From Planctomycetota bacterium (GTDB taxonomy: Bacteria; Planctomycetota; SZUA-567; H5-PLA8), in NCBI GenBank assembly GCA_015075375.1, contig JABTUM010000001.1:2909201-2973200 (forward strand): 64,000 bases of DNA, written 5' to 3'. This document shows, one piece after another, positions 47,218 through 56,220 of the stretch (the stretch's first letter is position 1; each line of letters starts with the position of its first letter). The position numbers and the translations under genes are program-made. Below the pieces are notes generated by a model. It was given only the letters and a program-made list of their open reading frames with translations. It was not told the DNA's origin and did no database searches.

Positions 47218-48234
47218 TCAGCCCAGCTTGTGGGCGAGTTCGATCAGGTCGGCCATGCGGTTCGAGAAGCCCCACTCGTTGTCGTACCAGCTCACCACCT
47301 TGACGGTGCGCTTGTCGAGGACGGCGGTGAGGTCCGCGTCGATGATGCTGGAGTGCGGGTTGCCGACGATGTCGCTGCTGACGATGGGGTCTTCCGTGTA
47401 GTCCAGGATGCCCTTCATCGGTCCGGCGCTGGCGGCCTTGAGCGCGGCGTTGACTTCTTCCTTGGTGACGTCGGTGTTGAGCTGGAGCGAGCAGTCGATG
47501 AGGCTTCCGTCCGGCACGGGGACGCGGAAGGAGACGCCTTCGATCTTGCCGAGGAGGTCGGGGATCACGGCGCCGATGGCCTTCGACATGCCGGTGGTGG
47601 TGGGGATGATGTTGCATGCGGCGGCGCGTGCGCGGCGCAGGTCGCTGTGGACGAGGTCGCTGATGCGCTGGTCGTTGGTGTAGGCGTGGATGGTGGTGAC
47701 CATGCCCTTGGCGATGCCGAACTTGTCGTGGAGGACCTTCATGACGGGCGCGGTGCAGTTGGTGGTGCAGCTCGCGTTGCTGAAGGTCTTATGCTCGGCC
47801 TTAAGCTGGTGCTGATTGACGCCCATGACGATGGTGGCGTCGATTTTGTCCTTGGCGGGGGCGCTGAGGAGGATCTTCTTGGCGCCGGCGAGGATGTGGT
47901 CGCCGTATCCGCCCTTGGGGCTTTCCTTGGCGGTGAAGATGCCGGTGCATTCGCAGGCGATCTCGACGCCGAGGTCCTTCCAGGGGAGTTCCTTGGGGCT
48001 GCGGGCGGCGAGGACGGGAATCTTCTTGCCGTTTACGACGAGGTTGTTGCCGTCGGCGGCGACGGTGCCGGGGAACTGCTTGTGCACGCTGTCGTAGCGG
48101 AGCATGTGGGCGAGCGTGGGTGCGTCGCCGAGGTCGTTGATGGCCATGATTTCGAAGTTGCTGCGCTGCGCGATGACGCGAAACAAGAGCCGCCCGATGC
48201 GCCCGAAGCCGTTGATCGCTACCTTGATGCCCAT
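47218..48234 (-). CDS. gap: Glyceraldehyde-3-phosphate dehydrogenase, type I
   Basis: Central glycolytic enzyme that oxidises glyceraldehyde 3-phosphate with NAD and phosphate. The 338-residue frame has the Rossmann start IKVAINGFGRIGRLLFRVIA, the catalytic FSNASCTTNCTAPV (Cys156), the NAD/phosphate region IIPTTTGMSKAIGAVIPDLL, the SFRVPVPDGSLIDCS motif and the closing WYDNEWGFSNRMADLIEL. These are normal and complete. Confidence 0.98.
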   Translation of the reverse strand: MGIKVAINGFGRIGRLLFRVIAQRSNFEIMAINDLGDAPTLAHMLRYDSVHKQFPGTVAADGNNLVVNGKKIPVLAARSPKELPWKDLGVEIACECTGIFTAKESPKGGYGDHILAGAKKILLSAPAKDKIDATIVMGVNQHQLKAEHKTFSNASCTTNCTAPVMKVLHDKFGIAKGMVTTIHAYTNDQRISDLVHSDLRRARAAACNIIPTTTGMSKAIGAVIPDLLGKIEGVSFRVPVPDGSLIDCSLQLNTDVTKEEVNAALKAASAGPMKGILDYTEDPIVSSDIVGNPHSSIIDADLTAVLDKRTVKVVSWYDNEWGFSNRMADLIELAHKLG

Positions 48235-48632
48235 CTGATTTCTTCTCCTGCGTAAAGCTTCCGTTCGGCCCCAAAGTTGAAATGCCGCGGGTGGTACAGG
48301 GCCGGAAAACGCGACCCGGGCAAGCGGCTAAGATTAGTACGCGGCGGGGGCAAGTCAAAGACCTTGCGGAGGTAGGGGAGGGGGATGCCGATTTTGGATT
48401 GGAGATTTTGGATTTTGGATTAAGGGCGTGCGGGGCTGGAGTTCTCGGGGCGGCGGCTGATCCGCAAGTTGGCGTTGGGACACGAGCTTTCGAGCGGCCC
48501 TTGGCGAGCGCTGTAAAGACCCGGGCCCGGTTCCACCGGCGGTGGACAGTCGCGGCGGGGTGGCGTATCTTGGTCGTCTGGCGGCGCTCATGGCGCTGCG
48601 TAGCTACTGCTCATTTTGTTGGGAGTCCGTGC
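48235..48632. other. Gene-free spacer with low-complexity tract
   Basis: The 398 bp between the divergent gap and small-protein genes hold no convincing gene. At about 48389-48422 there is a GATTTTGGATT-type simple repeat, far from the GC-rich norm of this DNA. Promoters for both flanking genes must lie here, but none was clear by eye. Confidence 0.5.
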
Positions 48633-48929
48633 ATGGCCGACCAGGAAGAAGAGATCGGTTGGTGCGTCTGCACCTACAAGCACCGGGGCTTGCCTCCGGA
48701 CCGCGCGGATTACACCGACTTGGCGAAGGCCGAGAAGGCGTTCGAAGGCGCGAAGGCCGCGGCGATCCTGTTCCAGACGCGCCCTCCGATTCAGGGGTTG
48801 GGTTGGATCAAGCTGAAGCAGAAAGACGCGCCGCCTCCGGCGCCCGCGGCCGCGCCCAAACCGGCCGCCGCCGCGAAACCGGCCGCTGCGGCCGCGCCCA
48901 AACCGGCGGACGCGCCCCAAGCCGAGTAA
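48633..48929 (+). CDS. Small hypothetical protein with Ala/Pro/Lys-rich tail
   Basis: A 98-residue protein from ATG 48633 with GGGAG 8 nt upstream. A compact N-terminal part (about 1-68) with IGWCVCTYKHRGLPPDRADY and LAKAEKAFEGAKAAAILFQT, then PPIQGLGWIKLKQK, precedes a tail built from APKPAAAA-type repeats. Codon use fits a real gene. The tail resembles the low-complexity Ala/Pro/Lys tails of the rpoZ- and accD-encoded proteins here. No family was recognised. Confidence 0.65.
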   Translation: MADQEEEIGWCVCTYKHRGLPPDRADYTDLAKAEKAFEGAKAAAILFQTRPPIQGLGWIKLKQKDAPPPAPAAAPKPAAAAKPAAAAAPKPADAPQAE

Positions 48930-49051
48930 CGGACGCGCCGTAGTTCCGCGCGAAGTTTATCCTGCGTATTCCGCCGTAGCACTCGGGCCGTTCGTCCGGG
49001 TTTTTGCCACTCAAGCCGTCGCGGCGCGCCCGCATTCTCGAGGAGCAGGCC

Positions 49052-50113
49052 ATGGGATCGTTTACAGCCGCCGGAGCGTGGACGGCGCTCGTCACACCCT
49101 TCGACCGCCAAGGCAAGCTGGATATCGACGCGTACCGCAAGCTGATCGAATACCAGCTCGCCGAAGGCATCGACGGAATGGTGCCGTGCGGGACGACGGG
49201 CGAGTCGCCGACGTTGAGCTGGGACGAGCACAACGAAGCGATCGAGGTGGCGATCCGCACCGCCGGGGGCAAGGCGTCGATCCTGGCGGGGACGGGGAGC
49301 AACTGCACGGACGAGGCGATCGCGGCGACGAAGCACGCGCGCGAGGCCGGGGCCGACGCGGCGCTATTGGTCGATTGCTACTACAACAAACCGTCGAGCC
49401 TGGAGCTGCGCACCGAGTACTACGAGCGCGTGCTGCACTGGGTGCCGGAGATCCCGCTGGTGCCGTACGTGATTCCGGGGCGGAGCGTCACGGCGTTGTC
49501 CGCGGCCGACCTGGCGATCCTGCACCGTCAACACCCGCAGCGCGTCCCCGCGGTGAAGCAGGCCACCGGCGACTTGGAGCGGATGCGGCAGGATCGCGCG
49601 CTGGCCGGTCCGACGCTGGGCATCTTCAGCGGCGACGACGACCTGACGCTGGCGATGATGCAGGATCCGCAAATCGGCGCATGCGGCGTGATCTCGGTGA
49701 TGACGAACCTGCTGCCGGGCGCGGTGCGCAAGATGGTGCACGCTCAGCGCAGCGGCGACGCGGCCACGGCCGGCGATTTGGGCCGGAAGCTCGCGCCGAT
49801 CTTCAAGCTGGTGGTCTGCCCCGTGACGTCCAAGCGTTCGATTCCGGGCGGCGCGACGGTGGAGGTGCAGGACAAGTTCCCGAATCCGCTGGCGGTGAAG
49901 GCGATGATGAACGGGCTGGGGCTGCCGGCGGGCTTCAGCCGCGCGCCGCTGGGCAGGCTGAGCGCTCCCGGGGTGGCCGCCTGCCGGCAAGCGGTGCGCG
50001 AGGTCCACGCGGCGGCCCCGGAACTCTTCGCGACGCTGGAACTCTTGTTCCGCGTGAAGGTGGGCGAGCGGTTGGCCGACGACGGCGCGTGGAACGGGCT
50101 GGCTCGGGCCTAA
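49052..50113 (+). CDS. Dihydrodipicolinate synthase/N-acetylneuraminate lyase family protein
   Basis: A 353-residue class I aldolase-type TIM barrel. ATG 49052 (AGGAG 7 nt upstream) begins GAWTALVTPFDRQGKLDIDA. The pyruvate-binding loop is PCGTTGESPTLS (Thr48-Thr49), the Schiff-base lysine is in VPAVKQATGD (Lys169) and the tyrosine is in LVPYVIPGRS (Tyr139; DapA normally has Y-N-x-P-x-R-T). The barrel is intact but about 50 residues longer at the C-terminus than DapA (about 290), and V-I-P-G-R-S differs from the DapA consensus. It could be DapA itself or another pyruvate/2-keto-sugar aldolase of the family. Confidence 0.88.
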   Translation: MGSFTAAGAWTALVTPFDRQGKLDIDAYRKLIEYQLAEGIDGMVPCGTTGESPTLSWDEHNEAIEVAIRTAGGKASILAGTGSNCTDEAIAATKHAREAGADAALLVDCYYNKPSSLELRTEYYERVLHWVPEIPLVPYVIPGRSVTALSAADLAILHRQHPQRVPAVKQATGDLERMRQDRALAGPTLGIFSGDDDLTLAMMQDPQIGACGVISVMTNLLPGAVRKMVHAQRSGDAATAGDLGRKLAPIFKLVVCPVTSKRSIPGGATVEVQDKFPNPLAVKAMMNGLGLPAGFSRAPLGRLSAPGVAACRQAVREVHAAAPELFATLELLFRVKVGERLADDGAWNGLARA

Positions 50114-50131
50114 AGGCGATCGAGCGCACTC

Positions 50132-50464
50132 ATGAATCTGAAAACGGCGGCGGGAGTCACGGCGGCGTACGGCTTGTGGGTGATAGCCGGCGGCGTGTGG
50201 CGCTATTGGGAGGCGGCCAGCGCCAACGCGCTGGGCTTCGGACTGTTCATGGGCGTGCTGGCGCTGGCCGGCGCGTGGCTGCTCTTTAAGGGCGCTCGGG
50301 TGTCCGGCTTGGCGGTCGCGGCGTTGGCGGTGGTCTTCGTGGGCGGGTTCTTTGCCACCAAGGGTTCGAAGGACGGCATCGATATTCGAGTTGCGATTAC
50401 GCTGGCGTTGAGCGTGGCGGAGGCGGTGGTGTTGATTTTGGCTTGGCGGGGGAAGCGGGAGTAG
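50132..50464 (+). CDS. Small four-helix membrane protein (TMEM14-like)
   Basis: A 110-residue integral membrane protein with about four hydrophobic segments (8-22, 36-52, 58-75, 87-105). LGFGLFMGVLALAGAWLLFK and the short loops between the helices recall the TMEM14/UPF0136 group, but the match is weak. It begins 18 bp after the DapA-family gene. The role is unknown. Confidence 0.65.
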   Translation: MNLKTAAGVTAAYGLWVIAGGVWRYWEAASANALGFGLFMGVLALAGAWLLFKGARVSGLAVAALAVVFVGGFFATKGSKDGIDIRVAITLALSVAEAVVLILAWRGKRE

Positions 50465-50768
50465 GGGCTGGAGCCGGCAAAAGGCAAACACCCAACGGCT
50501 AACGGCAAGATTCAACGGCCACCTTCCAACCGCCGGTTGATGGGGCCGATTTCCGGGCTGCCGGTGGGCGCCCGCGGGCGGTTTTTATGAGGCTAAATTG
50601 GCCAAGGCTGCGCAGGCTGTTCAAATAGAGTCCATGACGGACCTTAGGTCGCGGCTTACGGCTCGGCAATCCTACCCGGGTGGTTGACAAGGCTCGGGTT
50701 CCCTTCGATAACGCTACCCAGATACACCCTTCTTAGAGTGGCCCGTTCAGCCGCGAGGACCATCGCCG
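50465..50768. other. Spacer before glycogen phosphorylase
   Basis: About 300 bp without a gene. The first part is an AACGGCTAACGGC-type low-complexity tract (50488-50520). A GC-rich inverted repeat CGCCC-GC-GGGCG followed by a T-run lies at about 50567-50587 and could be part of a terminator for the upstream genes, though its loop is too short to be a good one. Confidence 0.45.
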
Positions 50769-53339
50769 ATGCGCGTCGTTCGCCCTTTTACCGTAGTGCC
50801 GTTGGTTCCCAAGCCCGTCGAGGCGTTGCGCGAGATCGCGTACAACTTGTGGTGGACGTGGAACCAGGATGCGCGGGAACTGTTCGTGCGCATCGACGGG
50901 AACTTGTGGGCGGCGTGCGGGCATAACCCGGTGGCTCTGCTGGGCCGGACGAGCCAGAAGCGGCTGCTCGAACTGGCGCAGGACGACGGCTTCCTGGCGC
51001 ACCTGGAACGCGTGCACGACAGCCTGCGCGATTACCTGAGCGCGAAGACGTGGTACGACCAGGCGATCGGAGACCGGCCGCGGCACCGCATCGCGTACTT
51101 TTCGGCGGAGTTCGGCCTGCACGAATGCCTCCCGGTTTATTCGGGCGGCCTGGGGCTGTTGGCCGGCGACCACCTCAAGAGCGCCTCGGGTCTGGGCCTG
51201 CCGCTCGTGGGCGTCGGTCTGGCCTACTACAACGGCTACTGCCGCCAGTACCTCAACGCGGACGGCTGGCAGCAGGAGTATCTGGCTCCGAACGAATTCC
51301 ACAGCATGCCGGCGACGCTGGAGAAAGACGCGCAGGGGAAGCCGGTGCGGGTCTCGGTGCAGTTGCCCAACCCGGACCGGGAGGTGTGGTTCCAGATCTG
51401 GCGGGTGCGGATCGGGCGCGTCTCGCTGTACCTGCTGGACAGCAAGATCGACCAGAACCGGGCGGAAGACCGGTCGTTCACCGACCAGCTTTACGGCGGC
51501 AACTACGAGCACCGCTTCATGCAGGAGCTGGCGCTGGGGATCGGCGGCCTGCGCGCGCTGCGGGCGCTGGGTCTGGATCCGGACGTCTGCCACATGAACG
51601 AAGGGCACAGCGCGTTCCTGGCGGTGGAGCGGATCCGGACGCTGATGGAAGAGCACAAGCTTTCGTTCGAGCAGGCGCGCGAGGCGGTGATCGCGGGGAA
51701 CGTCTTCACGACGCATACGCCGGTGCCCGCGGGGATCGACCGCTTCGGGACGGACTTGATCGACCGTTACTTCGGTTCGTGGTTCAAGAAGCTGGGGATC
51801 GACCGTCGCACGTTCCTGGCGATGGGCCGGCAGTATCCGCACGACGAACAGGAGCCATTCAGCATGGCGGTGCTGGCGCTGAAGACGGCCGGCGGAAGCA
51901 ACGGCGTATCGGCGCTACACGGGGAGGTGAGCCGGCGGATGTGGCAGGGGATCTGGCCGGAAGTGCCGGAGCACGATTTGCCCATCGACCACATCACGAA
52001 CGGCGTCCACGTGCGCAGCTACGTGAGCGATCCGCTGAACGAGCTGTTCGTGCGTTACGCGGGGGCGCGCTGGAGCTACGAAGCGGCGGAAGAAGACCGG
52101 AAGTGGAACGGTCCTGAGTTGCTGCCCGACGGCGAATTGTGGCGTGTGCACGAACGCTGCCGCGCGAACCTGGTTTCGTGGGCGCGCAAGCGCGTGAAGC
52201 AGCAGTTGACGAAGCGCGGCGCGGGGCCGCGTGAGATCGAAGAAGCGGATGAGTTGCTGGATCCGGAAGCGCTGACGATCGGGTTCGCCCGGCGCTTCGC
52301 GACGTACAAGCGCGCGACCTTGTTGTTCCACGATCCGGACCGGCTGGCGGCGCTGCTGAACATGAAGGACCGCCCGGTGCAGATTTTATTCGCGGGCAAG
52401 GCGCATCCGAAGGACGACGCGGGCAAGGCGTTCATCCAGAAGATCGTGAAGTTCGCGCGCGAGGAGCGCTTCCGGAAGCACATCGTCTTCCTGGAAGATT
52501 ACGACATCACGACCGCGCGGTATCTGGTGCAGGGCGTGGACGTGTGGCTGAACACGCCGCGCCGCCCGCACGAGGCGAGCGGCACGAGCGGGATGAAGGC
52601 CGCGGCCAACGGGGTGCTGAACTGCAGCATCCTGGACGGCTGGTGGTGCGAAGGCTACGACGGGACGAACGGGTGGGCGATCGGCGCGGGCGAGGACTAC
52701 GAAGACGAGCAGTATCAGGACAACGTGGAGAGCCGGGCGCTGTACGACTTGCTGGAGAAGCAGGTGGTGCAGGAGTTCTTCCAGCGCGGGCGCGACGATT
52801 TGCCGCGCGCGTGGATCAAGCGCATGAAGCGCACGATGCAGACGTGCATCCCGACGTTCAGCACGCACCGCATGGTCCGCGATTACGCGCAGAAGTTTTA
52901 CCTGCCGTCGGGCGAACGCTGGGCGGAGATGACGCGCGACCACTGCCAGGCGGCCCGGGATCTGTGGGACTGGAAGATGACGCTGTTCCAGAAGTGGGCG
53001 CAGATCCGCATCGAAGAAGTGCAGACGCCGGCGAACGGCGAGATCGCGGTGGGCAGCGCGCTGGATATCGTGGCGCGGGTGCACCTGGGTCCGATCAAGC
53101 CGGAATGGGTGGACGTGCAGGTCTTCGTGGGGCCGCTGAACGACCAGGGCCAGATCGTGCGGGGCCAGGCGCGGAGCATGGTCCGGGACGGGAGCGGGAA
53201 CCTGGGCGAGGGCTTCCATTTGTTCCGCAGCCGCGTGGACGGGCAGGAGGCCGGGCGCTTCGGGTTTGCGGTGCGGGTGATTCCGCGGCACGCGAATATG
53301 AGCAATCCGTATGTGCCGGGGCTGATTACCTGGGCGTAG
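50769..53339 (+). CDS. glgP: Alpha-glucan (glycogen) phosphorylase, GT35
   Basis: Phosphorolyses alpha-1,4-glucan to glucose 1-phosphate. The 856-residue protein has an N-terminal DUF3417 domain (about 10-100: EALREIAYNLWWTWNQDARE) of the prokaryotic phosphorylase subgroup. Next comes YFSAEFGLHECLPVYSGGLG, then LAGDHLKSASGLGLP, VCHMNEGHSAFLAVERIRTL, a FTTHTPVPAGIDRF segment and GFARRFATYKRATLLFHD. The PLP-binding EASGTSGMKAAANG (Lys610) precedes a LDGWWCEGYDG motif. The last 100 residues (DIVARVHLGPIKPEWVDVQV) form an extra beta-sandwich. The G1P formed could feed the phosphohexomutase at 26995. Confidence 0.96.
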   Translation: MRVVRPFTVVPLVPKPVEALREIAYNLWWTWNQDARELFVRIDGNLWAACGHNPVALLGRTSQKRLLELAQDDGFLAHLERVHDSLRDYLSAKTWYDQAIGDRPRHRIAYFSAEFGLHECLPVYSGGLGLLAGDHLKSASGLGLPLVGVGLAYYNGYCRQYLNADGWQQEYLAPNEFHSMPATLEKDAQGKPVRVSVQLPNPDREVWFQIWRVRIGRVSLYLLDSKIDQNRAEDRSFTDQLYGGNYEHRFMQELALGIGGLRALRALGLDPDVCHMNEGHSAFLAVERIRTLMEEHKLSFEQAREAVIAGNVFTTHTPVPAGIDRFGTDLIDRYFGSWFKKLGIDRRTFLAMGRQYPHDEQEPFSMAVLALKTAGGSNGVSALHGEVSRRMWQGIWPEVPEHDLPIDHITNGVHVRSYVSDPLNELFVRYAGARWSYEAAEEDRKWNGPELLPDGELWRVHERCRANLVSWARKRVKQQLTKRGAGPREIEEADELLDPEALTIGFARRFATYKRATLLFHDPDRLAALLNMKDRPVQILFAGKAHPKDDAGKAFIQKIVKFAREERFRKHIVFLEDYDITTARYLVQGVDVWLNTPRRPHEASGTSGMKAAANGVLNCSILDGWWCEGYDGTNGWAIGAGEDYEDEQYQDNVESRALYDLLEKQVVQEFFQRGRDDLPRAWIKRMKRTMQTCIPTFSTHRMVRDYAQKFYLPSGERWAEMTRDHCQAARDLWDWKMTLFQKWAQIRIEEVQTPANGEIAVGSALDIVARVHLGPIKPEWVDVQVFVGPLNDQGQIVRGQARSMVRDGSGNLGEGFHLFRSRVDGQEAGRFGFAVRVIPRHANMSNPYVPGLITWA

Positions 53340-53381
53340 CGGACGGTAGCCGCAGGACTTCCTGAACACCATCCATCCAGC

Positions 53382-53416
53382 CGCGGTGCGGCGGTTCGAG
53401 AGGCCGCCGCACCGCG
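53382..53416. terminator. Long perfect hairpin between convergent genes
   Basis: A 13-bp perfect stem CGCGGTGCGGCGG/CCGCCGCACCGCG with a 9-nt loop, lying between glgP and the oppositely oriented small secreted-protein gene. There is no U-tract; a bidirectional terminator-like role is inferred from stability and place. Confidence 0.6.
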
Positions 53417-53440
53417 TCGCGGATCGGGCTTCTGTGCGGA

Positions 53441-53830
53441 TTACTGGCCTTGCGCGGGGGCCGCGGGCTTGCCGGGCGCGGCCGACGGATGGCCCGCCAT
53501 GCCGTTGGCCTCGCGGAAGGTCGCGACCGTCAGGATCTTCTTGCCGGCTTCCATGGTCAAGGTGCCGGTCGCTTCGGCGCGCTTCTGGTCCAACTGTTCG
53601 CCGAGCTGTTTGCCTTTCTCGTCCAGTTTGATCTCGAGCGCTTCCTTGCTGTCGAGCGTGAGCTTGACGGCGGTGATCTGCTGGGCCGAGTCGCGGGTGG
53701 CTTCGACCATCCCGACGTAGGTCTGCTCCTTGGCGGGAGCTTCCTTATCGTCTTCGGCGGCGCGAAGGCCCGCGAGACCGGCCAGTCCGAAGATCAGCAG
53801 GGCGATAAGCCCCGAATGTGCCATACGCAT
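53441..53830 (-). CDS. Small secreted protein of unknown function
   Basis: A 129-residue protein. ATG 53830 is chosen because GGAGGA lies 6 nt upstream and the signal peptide MRMAHSGLIALLIFGLAGLA begins there; the frame extends upstream without function. The mature part is Lys/Glu-rich and predicted to be beta-rich: TYVGMVEATRDSAQQITAVK, ALEIKLDEKGKQLGEQLDQK, KKILTVATFRE, and a Pro/Ala tail. The layout suggests a small OB-like or DUF-type secreted domain, but no family was recognised. Confidence 0.72.
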   Translation of the reverse strand: MRMAHSGLIALLIFGLAGLAGLRAAEDDKEAPAKEQTYVGMVEATRDSAQQITAVKLTLDSKEALEIKLDEKGKQLGEQLDQKRAEATGTLTMEAGKKILTVATFREANGMAGHPSAAPGKPAAPAQGQ

Positions 53831-54254
53831 GGCGTATCCTCCATCCATAATGTCCGCCGTCCGAAGTTCGAACACGCCGCACCCTGCGGCGCGCGCCGGA
53901 CCGGCTTGCTTCGTTCGTCGCCGGGTACTCATGGCAATTCCCGTACCCGATGCGCGCGGATCGCCAAGCCGTTGCGGCACGGGCGTCTGGACGCCTTTTC
54001 GCGCGTTCCCGGCCCGACGATAATCGGTCGCCGCTCTGAAAATCGGTGGGCCATTGGGCGGGCGACGGAGTCGCCCTAGGGCACGATTCGCAAGGTGCCT
54101 GGGTGCTCATCCTTATACGCAAAGTATTGGCGAGCCCGCGTGTGCGCAGCGCGGCTCGGAATTCGATGCTGGCATTCGATTCGCGGTAGTGCTCGACCCG
54201 AAGCGGTATTCGGGACGGGCGGCGCGTGGGGCGCCGTCCGAATCGAGCGATCCC
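53831..54254. other. Gene-free divergent spacer
   Basis: A 424-bp region between divergent genes for two small secreted proteins. No ORF here has a plausible start and ribosome binding site. A short AATCGGT repeat occurs at about 54011 and 54041. Promoters for both sides presumably lie here. Confidence 0.45.
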
Positions 54255-54656
54255 ATGATGCGAAGCCTGGTACCGATCGTTGCGGCATTGGCTTGCGCCG
54301 TCCTGCTTGCTCCGGCGGCCGAAGCCTGGCGGGTGAACTTAGGAGCGGACGCGGGGTTCGTTCCCGCGCAGGCGCAGGACACGATGCGCCTGCGGCTGGA
54401 CCGGTCCAAGATCGCGCTGCGGCGCGGCGAACGCATGGAACTGAGGGTCTCGCGCCGCGACGCGCGGCTGGGCCGGGTGCAAATGGGTCTGATTCCTTCG
54501 CGCGGTTCGAACCTGCTCGCATCCGGCGGGATGTTCGAACCCGGCGCGTTGGAAACCGTGGTGGCCGTCGAGGCGCCGTCGAACGCGCATAGCGGCACGG
54601 TGACCGTTTTCGCCAAGGGACGGATGCTCGTGCTGGCGGTGACGGTGCGAGACTGA
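54255..54656 (+). CDS. Small secreted beta-rich protein
   Basis: A 133-residue protein with a signal peptide (RSLVPIVAALACAVLLAPAA then EA). ATG 54255 is adjacent to a second in-frame ATG at 54258, and either could be used. The mature part is likely a beta-sandwich: IALRRGERMELRVSRRDARL, GRVQMGLIPSRGSNLLASGG, TVTVFAKGRMLVLAVTVRD. This is an Ig-like pattern. It is followed after 22 bp by the short membrane protein, so the two may be co-expressed. No family was recognised. Confidence 0.7.
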   Translation: MMRSLVPIVAALACAVLLAPAAEAWRVNLGADAGFVPAQAQDTMRLRLDRSKIALRRGERMELRVSRRDARLGRVQMGLIPSRGSNLLASGGMFEPGALETVVAVEAPSNAHSGTVTVFAKGRMLVLAVTVRD

Positions 54657-54678
54657 CCGGTTTTGAAAGGAGCGACTT

Positions 54679-54858
54679 GTGGAATACTCACTGCTGGGCG
54701 CCCTCATCTTCGCGCTTGACCTGGTGGCTATCGTGAGCCTGCTGCTGGGCCGCGGTTCCGTTGGGCATAAGGTGCTCTGGATCGTGCTGATCCTGTTGCT
54801 GCCGGTGCTGGGCATGATCCTGTACTTCTTGCTGGGACGCACGCCCGCGGACGCTTGA
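54679..54858 (+). CDS. Short two-helix membrane protein (PLDc_N-like)
   Basis: A 59-residue protein that starts at GTG with AAAGGAGCG about 6 nt upstream, a very good ribosome binding site. It has two helices (about 4-23 and 33-53) separated by GRGSVGHKV, and WIVLILLLPVLGMILYFLLG closely follows the PLDc_N pattern found at the N-terminus of cardiolipin synthases and in stand-alone small membrane proteins. It ends in GRTPADA. Function as a single domain is unknown. Confidence 0.8.
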   Translation: MEYSLLGALIFALDLVAIVSLLLGRGSVGHKVLWIVLILLLPVLGMILYFLLGRTPADA

Positions 54859-54957
54859 GCGCAGCACCGGAACGAGCGTTCGAGGCGCGCCGCCTGGCCT
54901 GCCCGTCTCGCGAGAGAGGCAGGCCGGGCGGCGCTCTGTATGAGCGCAGTGGCTCGG

Positions 54958-56052
54958 CTAGAATTCCATGTATTCGCCGGAGAGTTCGTTGAGCGTGCCT
55001 TCCACTTTTTGCAAGAGCTTCAAATAGGCTTCGATACGCGCATGGGTGGCGAGACCCTGCGTGACGACGAGTTCGCCATCGGCTTTCCAATTCAGCGCGG
55101 CGCCTTGGTCCCAACTTAAGGGATCGAGGCTTTCGCGGAGCGCCTCGGCCAGCAATTGCTGGGCGGTGTCGCCGCGGCGCTTGAGGAGCGAGTTGAGCAG
55201 GCCTTGCAGTTCGTACGTACGCGCGAGGCGTTCGTTTTGGACGCGGGCGCGGCTGCTGATGAAGAGCCGCCGTTCGTCGAAGGCGTAGCCGAGATCGTAT
55301 CCTTCCAGCAGCATCGACAGTACGCCTTCCAGGCGCAGCGGACGCTGGGTGCTGAGCGTGACGGTTGCCTTCTGGATGTCCGCGCGCTTGAAGACTTCGG
55401 GATCGAAAGCCAGTCCCGCGCCGAGGGCGCCGTGGATTTCCTGGAGCGCTTCGCGGAGCGGGCGGTTGGCGAAGGCCAGCGGTCCGACTTTGGTGTCGAG
55501 CACGCCGCGTTGGAGCGCGGCCTGCGAGCCGCCGCGGGCTTCGACGACGACGGCGTTAAAGACGAGTGAGTAGGAGAGTTTGGCGTCGGCCAGGATGCGG
55601 CGCAGGGCGAGTTCGGCGCCGTAACCGGTCACGTCGAGGTTTGCGCGCCGGGGTTCGGCCTTCAGCAACGCTTCGACGTGCGGACTGATCAGCAGCGGAA
55701 GGCCGGCCTGGGCCGCGAGCGCTTGGAGCGCTTCGGCGAGGGGCTGGTCTTTCAGGTGCAGCGTGACGTTCGCTTCGCGCAGCTTCTTGCGCGACTCTTC
55801 GTTCCAGACTTCGCTGGGAGCCAGTTCGGCGAGGAGCTGTTCGGCGCGGAAACGGACTTCGTGCTTGGCGTGGTAGGTGGCTCGGCGCAACAGCGGGAGC
55901 GCCTCGCGGCCGCGCTTGGCAAGTAGTTCGTACGACCGCTCGCGCGCCTGGGGATCGTCGGCGCCGAGCCCTTCGACGAGTGAATCGAGGGCCGGTTCCG
56001 CGGCCGCCAGCGAACCGGCAAGGATCAGGATTCCCAACCAGCAAACGCGCAT
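54958..56052 (-). CDS. Secreted protein with HEAT-like unit and repeated STN-like domains
   Basis: A 364-residue protein with a signal peptide (MRVCWLGILILAGSLAAAEP). Residues 22-80 form a HEAT-like unit (LVEGLGADDPQARERSYELL, REALPLLRRATYHAKHEVRF) of the type very common in planctomycetal secreted proteins. Two segments follow that resemble STN/secretin N-domains: LREANVTLHLKDQPLAEALQ with GLPLLISPHVEALL, and LDTKVGPLAFANRPLREALQ with QKATVTLSTQRPLRLEGVLS. The C-terminus (EAYLKLLQKVEGTLNEL) looks like a final helical cap. It is divergent from the macroglobulin gene, which is followed by a protein with the same HEAT unit. The function is unknown. Confidence 0.78.
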   Translation of the reverse strand: MRVCWLGILILAGSLAAAEPALDSLVEGLGADDPQARERSYELLAKRGREALPLLRRATYHAKHEVRFRAEQLLAELAPSEVWNEESRKKLREANVTLHLKDQPLAEALQALAAQAGLPLLISPHVEALLKAEPRRANLDVTGYGAELALRRILADAKLSYSLVFNAVVVEARGGSQAALQRGVLDTKVGPLAFANRPLREALQEIHGALGAGLAFDPEVFKRADIQKATVTLSTQRPLRLEGVLSMLLEGYDLGYAFDERRLFISSRARVQNERLARTYELQGLLNSLLKRRGDTAQQLLAEALRESLDPLSWDQGAALNWKADGELVVTQGLATHARIEAYLKLLQKVEGTLNELSGEYMEF

Positions 56053-56220
56053 CGGCCGTACCCTTCCATTACTCGTGCCGCGATCTTAGACTCCTGACCC
56101 GTCACGGAAGGCATAAATTTGTCGTAACCGCACGTGCAGCCGGGTGTCCAATGGAAGCGCCGCCGGTATGTGGCGGTGTCGGCCAATTCCGTAACTTAAG
56201 AATCGATGGGGGCTTATACG

